From Tannerella sp. oral taxon 808 (GTDB lineage Bacteria; Bacteroidota; Bacteroidia; Bacteroidales; Tannerellaceae): 10,638 bases of DNA. The notes beneath the pieces were generated by a model. It searched no databases and was not told the DNA's origin. It worked only from the letters and a program-made list of their open reading frames with translations. The DNA lies in contig MIQB01000070.1 of the NCBI GenBank assembly GCA_002890585.1, positions 1-10,638 on the forward strand, given 5' to 3'. Below are positions 6,758-10,638 of this stretch, one piece after another; the stretch's first letter is position 1, and every line of letters begins with the position of its first letter. The translations under genes and the position numbers were made by a program.

Positions 6758-7237
6758 ATGAACTCGATAAATAACATCGCCGACTACATCATCCTCAAGG
6801 CCAAATCCGAGGATGGGGCGGCTTCGCTGATCAACCTGAAGCTGCAAAAACTGCTGTATTACGTGCAGGCCTGGTCGTATGGAATCAACAAGACGAAGAT
6901 GTTCGACGGAGATTTTGAGGCTTGGATCCACGGCCCCGTGAACCGCACGATCTACGACCGATTCAGCGCCACGAAGAGCCTGTATTCGGAAATCAACATC
7001 GAAGACTGCCTGAACAAACAGGTTAAGCTCTCTGATGAGGATGCAGAGTTCGTAGACTTCATTTTAGAGAACTACCTCAAGTATAGCGGCGCAGAGTTGG
7101 AGCGGCTCTCGCACAACGAACGGCCTTGGATCGAAACTCGAGGCAGCTTGGGCGTAAACGAACGCTGCAACAAAGTCATCCCAGCGGAACTGATGAAGGC
7201 TTACTATGGCAAGAAATGGCAAGAGATTAACGCCTGA
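6758..7237 (+). CDS. Panacea-domain (DUF4065, SocA-like) antitoxin candidate
   Basis: This 159-residue protein shows the pattern of the Panacea domain (DUF4065), known from SocA and from antitoxins that neutralise many unrelated toxins. Visible are the helix INLKLQKLLYYVQAWSYGI (25-43), FDGDFEAWIHGPV (49-61) followed by IYDRF, and the C-terminal SHNERPWIETRG (118-129). No signal peptide or membrane segment is seen, so it should be cytoplasmic. It has its own promoter at 6711 and overlaps the following gene by 32 bp, the usual antitoxin-first arrangement. Its base composition is clearly less GC-rich than pyk or gmd, consistent with horizontal acquisition. The role as antitoxin is inferred from domain and context; proteolytic-adaptor functions are also known for SocA-like proteins. 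Confidence 0.87.
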   Translation: MNSINNIADYIILKAKSEDGAASLINLKLQKLLYYVQAWSYGINKTKMFDGDFEAWIHGPVNRTIYDRFSATKSLYSEINIEDCLNKQVKLSDEDAEFVDFILENYLKYSGAELERLSHNERPWIETRGSLGVNERCNKVIPAELMKAYYGKKWQEINA

Positions 7238-7949
7238 CGCTCCCAAGTATGGCCGCAAACGCTTGGTAACGGCTGACGAAGAGCGAGATCTGAAGAGGAG
7301 GAGAATCACTTTCTCCTTCTCTTTTTTTCGGCAGATCAAACATTTTGGAATCGGGGATTGCACGCGGGAATGGCACGCAGGAATGCTGCAAAGACTCAGC
7401 ACACTCTGCAACATGACCCTACAAGAACTACTGGAAGAAAACAAAGGGAGCAAGGCGCTGCGGTGCCACCCAATAGACTGGTCCGCCAAGCACGTCCCAC
7501 TCCGACGCGAAGATCTCGATTGGCTCCCCCAAGAGATCCGGGAGAACGATGCGGAATTCCCCATGATGCAGATCTCCATCTCCCAAAGCACAGGGCGCAT
7601 CATCGGGTATTTTGACCGAGACGCCTCAATATTTCACATCGTGCTGCTCGATCCCAAACACAATATGCAGCCAGCTGCAAAGACGAACTATCAGGTGCAG
7701 CCCACTCAGGAAGCGCTATCGCAATATGACGAGCTGCTGAAAAAGCTGGAGTATTTCAAGGAGCTGGTGAAGAGCTATCCGGACATGAACGACAAGCTCC
7801 TTGAGCACATCAAGACCATGGAAAGGATGCACAATAACATCGTCTATATCGACCTCGACGATGGTTTCTACGAGAGTTACTGCGATCTATTAAAGCAGTA
7901 TTCATTGAGGGAGATCATCGAAGCGGGAATCATTGGGCTACTGAATTGA
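7206..7949 (+). CDS. Putative toxin partner of the Panacea protein, unnamed family
   Basis: The 247-residue product has no motif that I can tie to a catalytic fold. Its core reads RRITFSFSFF (32-41), a helical region, RCHPIDW (86-92), PMMQISIS (119-126) and GRIIGYFDRDASIFHIVLLDPKHNM (130-154 by position). I recall a similar core ending in a LDPxH motif in small proteins encoded near Panacea genes, but cannot name the family. From about 168 to 235 the protein is helical and charged, possibly a coiled coil (EALSQYDELLKKLEYFKELV). ATG 7206 lies inside the upstream gene; TTG 7263 is the main alternative. Overlap, order and low GC make it the likely toxin of the pair, though no toxic activity can be read from the sequence. 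Its two TTA leucine codons are not in the TTA-G context seen in the housekeeping genes. Confidence 0.75.
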   Translation: MARNGKRLTPDAPKYGRKRLVTADEERDLKRRRITFSFSFFRQIKHFGIGDCTREWHAGMLQRLSTLCNMTLQELLEENKGSKALRCHPIDWSAKHVPLRREDLDWLPQEIRENDAEFPMMQISISQSTGRIIGYFDRDASIFHIVLLDPKHNMQPAAKTNYQVQPTQEALSQYDELLKKLEYFKELVKSYPDMNDKLLEHIKTMERMHNNIVYIDLDDGFYESYCDLLKQYSLREIIEAGIIGLLN

Positions 7950-7975
7950 GCGGAGTGTACGGCGCCTTCCCCCTG

Positions 7976-8000
7976 CCCCGCCCCGCCTATCTTTGCCACC
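7976..8000 (+). promoter_or_regulatory. Bacteroidota promoter for gmd-fcl
   Basis: TATCTTTG at 7988-7995 matches TAnnTTTG, placing the likely transcript start near 8002 and leaving a short AT-rich leader of about 30 nt before gmd. The segment is identical over 25 bp to the promoter at 6699-6723. A -33 TTTG is not evident. Confidence 0.78.
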
Positions 8001-8031
8001 CTAATCACACATAATATATATATCACACAAC

Positions 8032-9114
8032 ATGAGAAAGACCGCATTAATCACAGGCATCACAGGCCAGGACGGATCGTACCTGGCCGAGTTTCTGATC
8101 GACAAAGGCTATGAGGTGCACGGCATCATGCGCCGCTCCTCGTCGTTCAACACCGGGCGCATCGAGCACCTCTACCTCGACGAGTGGGTGCGCGACATGA
8201 AGCGCCAACGCACCATCAACCTCCACTACGGCGACATGACCGACAGCAGCTCGCTCGTCCGCATCATCCAGCTGACGCAGCCCGACGAGATCTACAACCT
8301 CGCCGCACAGAGCCACGTCAAGGTCAGCTTCGACGTGCCCGAGTACACCGCCGACGCCGACGCCCTCGGTACACTCCGCCTCTTAGAGGCCGTCCGCATC
8401 CTCGGCCGTGAACACCAGACACGCATCTATCAGGCCTCTACCTCCGAGCTCTTCGGACTCGTGCAGGAGGTGCCACAACGCGAGACGACGCCCTTCTACC
8501 CCCGATCGCCCTACAGCGTGGCCAAGCAATACGGCTTCTGGATCACCAAGAATTACCGCGAGAGCTACGGCATGTTTGCCGTCAACGGCATCCTCTTCAA
8601 CCACGAGAGCGAACGCCGCGGCGAGACCTTCGTCACCCGCAAAATCACGCTGGCTGCCGCACGCATCGTGCAGGGCTTTCAAGACAAACTCTACATGGGC
8701 AACCTCAACGCCCGGCGCGACTGGGGCTACGCCAAGGATTACGTGGAGTGCATGTGGATGATGCTGCAATACGAGCGGCCGGAGGACTTCGTCATCGCTA
8801 CGGGCGAGATGCACACCGTGCGCGAGTTCTGCACCTTAGCCTTCCGCGAGGCCGGCATCGAACTGCGTTGGGAAGGCGAGGGGTTGGATGAGCGCGGCAT
8901 CGACGTCAAGACGGGTCGCTCGCTTGTGGAGGTGGATCCGAAATACTTCCGCCCCGCTGAAGTGGAGCAACTGCTGGGCGACCCGACGAAGGCGAAGACG
9001 CTACTGGGCTGGAATCCGCGCAAGACATCGTTTGAGGAGCTCGTCCGCCTGATGGTGAAACACGACATGCGCTTCGCACGCAAGCTCTACATGCGTGCTC
9101 AAAAGGAGGAGTGA
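8032..9114 (+). CDS. gmd: GDP-mannose 4,6-dehydratase
   Basis: This enzyme converts GDP-D-mannose to GDP-4-keto-6-deoxy-D-mannose, the first step towards GDP-L-fucose. It is an extended short-chain dehydrogenase of 360 residues, a normal length. The N terminus carries the dinucleotide motif GITGQDG (9-15), then GIMRRSSSFNTGRIEHLY, which binds the NADP phosphate and ribose. The catalytic set is Thr137 and Glu139 in STSELFG, and Tyr161 with Lys165 in SPYSVAKQYG. NHESERRGETFVTRKI (190-205) is the nucleotide-sugar binding signature, and RRDWGYAKDYVE follows. The start ATG 8032 gives MRKTALITGITGQDG as expected. It has its own promoter at 7988 and is followed after three bases by fcl. Products probably serve capsule or glycoprotein fucosylation, an inference. 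Confidence 0.97.
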   Translation: MRKTALITGITGQDGSYLAEFLIDKGYEVHGIMRRSSSFNTGRIEHLYLDEWVRDMKRQRTINLHYGDMTDSSSLVRIIQLTQPDEIYNLAAQSHVKVSFDVPEYTADADALGTLRLLEAVRILGREHQTRIYQASTSELFGLVQEVPQRETTPFYPRSPYSVAKQYGFWITKNYRESYGMFAVNGILFNHESERRGETFVTRKITLAAARIVQGFQDKLYMGNLNARRDWGYAKDYVECMWMMLQYERPEDFVIATGEMHTVREFCTLAFREAGIELRWEGEGLDERGIDVKTGRSLVEVDPKYFRPAEVEQLLGDPTKAKTLLGWNPRKTSFEELVRLMVKHDMRFARKLYMRAQKEE

Positions 9115-9117
9115 GCC
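9104..9117 (+). promoter_or_regulatory. Strong Shine-Dalgarno sequence for fcl
   Basis: AAAAGGAGGAG at the 3' end of gmd (GGAGG at 9105-9109) sits eight bases before ATG 9118 and overlaps the gmd stop. This is unusually strong for the window, where other starts lack such a site, and fixes the fcl start at the first of two adjacent ATG codons or at the second, 9121. It suggests coupled translation of the two enzymes. Confidence 0.75.
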
Positions 9118-10197
9118 ATGATGGATAAGCAAGCCAAAATCTATGTCGCTGGCCACCGCGGCCTTGTCGGGTCGGCCATTTGGAACAACCTCCGCGCCAA
9201 GGGGTACACGAACTTAGTCGGCCGCACCCACCGGGAGCTCGACCTACTGGATGCCGCCGCCGTCCGCCGCTTCTTCGACGAGGAACGCCCCACGTACGTC
9301 GTCCTGGCCGCTGCCTACGTGGGCGGCATCATGGCCAACAGCCGCTACCGCGCCGACTTCATCTACCGCAACCTCGGCATCCAGCAAAACGTCATCGGCG
9401 AGAGCTTCCGCCACGACGTCCGCAAGCTGCTCTTCCTCGGCAGCACCTGCATCTACCCCCGCGATGTGCCCCAGCCCATGCGCGAAGACGCCCTCCTGAC
9501 CGCCCCCTTGGAGTACACCAACGAGCCCTACGCCATCGCCAAGATCGCCGGCCTGAAGATGTGCGAGAGCTTCAACCTGCAATACGGCACGAACTACATC
9601 GCCGTCATGCCCACCAACCTCTATGGCCCGAACGACAACTTCGATCTGGAGCGCAGCCATGTCCTGCCCGCCATGATCCGTAAGATCCACCTCGCCCGCT
9701 GCCTCCACGAGGGCCGCATGGACGACGTCCGCGCTGACCTCACCCGCCGCCCCGTGGAGCAGGCCGACGCCCGCACGGCCTCTGACGAGGAGCTCCTCGC
9801 CCTGCTCGCCAAGTATGGCATCACCCCAGACGCCGTCACGCTCTGGGGCACAGGCACACCGCTGCGCGAATTCCTCTGGAGCGAGGAGATGGCCGACGCC
9901 TGCGTCTACATCATGGAGCATGTCGACTTTGCCGATCTCCGCGGCTCCGACCCCGACGTCCGCAACTGCCACATCAACATCGGCACGGGTCGCGAAATCA
10001 CCATCGGCCGCCTGGCGCAGCTCATCGTCCGCACCGTCGGCTATGGCGGCCGCCTCGCCTTCGACGCCACCAAGCCCGACGGCACGCTGCGCAAGCTGAC
10101 CGACGTCTCCAAGCTCCACGCCCTCGGCTGGCACCACCGCATCGAGATCGACGAGGGCGTCAGCCGCATGTATCGCTGGTATGTGGAGAGCCTCTGA
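9118..10197 (+). CDS. fcl: GDP-L-fucose synthase
   Basis: This bifunctional epimerase-reductase turns GDP-4-keto-6-deoxymannose, the product of gmd, into GDP-L-fucose using NADPH. The dinucleotide motif is GHRGLVG (12-18). AAAYVGGIMANS (64-75), the catalytic Ser109 and Cys111 in LGSTCIYP, Tyr138 and Lys142 in EPYAIAK, and His181 in ERSHVLP are all in place, followed by LWGTGTPLREFLW (242-254). At 359 residues it is longer than the roughly 320 of the E. coli enzyme; the extra length is a polar, helical insert at about 195-240, between ARCLHEGR and VTLWG, which I recall in Bacteroides homologues. The start overlaps no gene but follows gmd by three bases. A strong terminator closes the operon downstream. 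Confidence 0.97.
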   Translation: MMDKQAKIYVAGHRGLVGSAIWNNLRAKGYTNLVGRTHRELDLLDAAAVRRFFDEERPTYVVLAAAYVGGIMANSRYRADFIYRNLGIQQNVIGESFRHDVRKLLFLGSTCIYPRDVPQPMREDALLTAPLEYTNEPYAIAKIAGLKMCESFNLQYGTNYIAVMPTNLYGPNDNFDLERSHVLPAMIRKIHLARCLHEGRMDDVRADLTRRPVEQADARTASDEELLALLAKYGITPDAVTLWGTGTPLREFLWSEEMADACVYIMEHVDFADLRGSDPDVRNCHINIGTGREITIGRLAQLIVRTVGYGGRLAFDATKPDGTLRKLTDVSKLHALGWHHRIEIDEGVSRMYRWYVESL

Positions 10198-10223
10198 GCG
10201 CGCCTCCGCCCCCCGAATGCAAC

Positions 10224-10265
10224 GAAGTCCCGCAAGGCCACCGGTCTCTGCGGGACTTCCTTTTT
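10224..10265 (+). terminator. Intrinsic terminator after fcl
   Basis: GAAGTCCCGCA (10224-10234) and TGCGGGACTTC (10249-10259) form a perfect 11-bp stem with a 14-nt loop, followed by C and five T (10261-10265). It ends the gmd-fcl transcript 26 nt after the stop codon and separates it from the repeat array starting at 10269. Confidence 0.93.
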
Positions 10266-10268
10266 GAG

Positions 10269-10502
10269 GGGACGCCTCATTTCCTTACGCAACAGGGTGT
10301 ACCCGCACGGGGGACGCCTCATTTCCTTGCGCAATGGGGCGTACCCACGCTGGGGACGCCTCATTTCCTTACGCAACAGGGCGTACCCACGCTGGGGACG
10401 CCTCATTTCCTTACGCAATGGGGTGTACCCGCACGGGGGACGCCTCATTTCCTTGCGCAACAGGGCGTACCCGCACGGGGGACGCCTCATTTCCTTACGC
10501 AA
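10269..10502. repeat. 42-bp tandem repeat array C
   Basis: Five full units start at 10269, 10311, 10353, 10395 and 10437, with a partial sixth from 10479 to 10502. The invariant half is GGGACGCCTCATTTCCTT(A/G)CGCAA; the other half alternates between GGGTGTACCCGCACGG and GGGCGTACCCACGCTG, so two unit types are mixed (short type runs: first, fifth and second/third/fourth are similar in parts). Read on the minus strand, each unit starts ATGAGGCGTCCCC, resembling the unit of array B. Frames are open through it on both strands, as expected of a 42-bp period without stops; I do not call a gene. Confidence 0.95.
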
Positions 10503-10550
10503 TAATAAATAGTGAGTGAGGAGATTTATTATTTCCTCGCGAAATAATAA
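10501..10550. repeat. Overlapping, mutually exclusive AT-rich hairpins
   Basis: AATAATAAAT (10501-10510) pairs perfectly with ATTTATTATT (10524-10533). TTATTATTTC (10526-10535) pairs perfectly with GAAATAATAA (10541-10550) around the loop CTCGC. The two 10-bp stems share bases 10526-10533 and cannot form together, an arrangement like an attenuator. There is no gene in view for it to control, as the window ends soon after. Confidence 0.8.
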
Positions 10551-10638
10551 CTTACATGCATGCTACTTATTATCGAACACTTCAATAATAACTTACATGC
10601 ATGCTACTTATTATCGAACACTTCAATAATAACTTACA
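10543..10638. repeat. 41-bp AT-rich tandem repeat running off the right edge
   Basis: Units at 10543-10583 and 10584-10624 are identical, and a third begins at 10625 and is cut by the window end. Each has the palindrome CATGCATG (10555-10562 in the first) flanked by ATAATAA and TTATTAT, an imperfect 30-bp dyad. Composition is sharply AT-rich against GC-rich surroundings. It could be regulatory, a protein-binding array or the edge of a mobile element; I cannot decide. There is no gene from 10198 to the end: the stretch holds the terminator, array C, the hairpins and this repeat. Confidence 0.9.

Noticed and set aside
6339..6758. Open frames on both strands through array B (14-residue periods such as MTPPSPQGLRRKS)
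   Set aside because: A 42-bp repeat without stops stays open in several frames at once; both strands being open equally argues against coding.
6758..7949. Insertion sequence or transposon carrying the Panacea pair
   Set aside because: No transposase and no terminal inverted repeats are visible; only the direct 25-bp promoter repeat flanks it.
9244..10137. Long minus-strand frame opposite fcl
   Set aside because: A shadow of the GC-rich coding strand with low-complexity Ala, Gly, Val and Asp content and no domain.
10264..10512. Open frames through array C on both strands
   Set aside because: Same reason: repeat-driven, several frames open, directly after a terminator and without a promoter.
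10269..10638. CRISPR array at the right end
   Set aside because: The units are contiguous repeats without unique spacers, and no cas genes are seen.
1..10638. tRNA or rRNA genes
   Set aside because: I saw no cloverleaf-like segment or rRNA signature in the intergenic stretches, which are all repeats, hairpins and promoters.

Overview
The window looks like a chromosomal piece of a GC-rich member of the Bacteroidota, most likely the order Bacteroidales. The reasons are promoters of the TAnnTTTG type (217-224, 6711-6718, 7988-7995), mostly weak or absent Shine-Dalgarno sequences, protein variants typical of that order (pyruvate kinase with RLNTAH, a ZnuA-like protein with PETYDPTP, a GDP-fucose synthase with an insert), and the order aroQ - pyk - O-methyltransferase - rbfA - LolC/E-type permease, which I know from Bacteroides-like genomes. 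A Tannerella-like oral organism is possible, but the genus is a guess.

All supported genes are on the + strand. Left block (267-6331): aroQ (shikimate pathway), pyk (glycolysis), a class I O-methyltransferase, rbfA (ribosome maturation), then one 692-codon frame joining a LolC/LolE-type lipoprotein-release permease to a ZnuA-type metal-binding lipoprotein, followed by the ZnuC-type ATPase. No ZnuB-type membrane permease is present in the window. Middle block (6758-7949): a low-GC, probably acquired two-gene cassette, a Panacea-domain (DUF4065) antitoxin-like gene overlapping an unnamed partner gene, read as a toxin-antitoxin pair. Right block (8032-10197): gmd and fcl, a tightly coupled operon making GDP-L-fucose from GDP-mannose, closed by a strong intrinsic terminator (10224-10265).

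The most unusual content lies between the genes. Three separate tandem arrays (1-140, 6329-6664, 10269-10502) have different sequences but the same period of exactly 42 bp, four turns of B-DNA or 14 codons. Their units share a diverged core (ATGA, then CCC, short loop, GGG), the third array in inverted orientation. A 21-bp array precedes pyk, a 29-bp hairpin array precedes znuC with a single relative before the permease gene, and a 41-bp AT-rich array with nested dyads runs off the right edge. The second 42-bp array supplies the stop codon of znuC and is capped by an inverted copy of its own unit. The Panacea cassette lies between two identical 25-bp promoter segments.

Nothing here proves a new defence system. 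The best leads are the shared 42-bp arrays, the permease-lipoprotein fusion with an internal lipobox, and the Panacea-linked partner gene.
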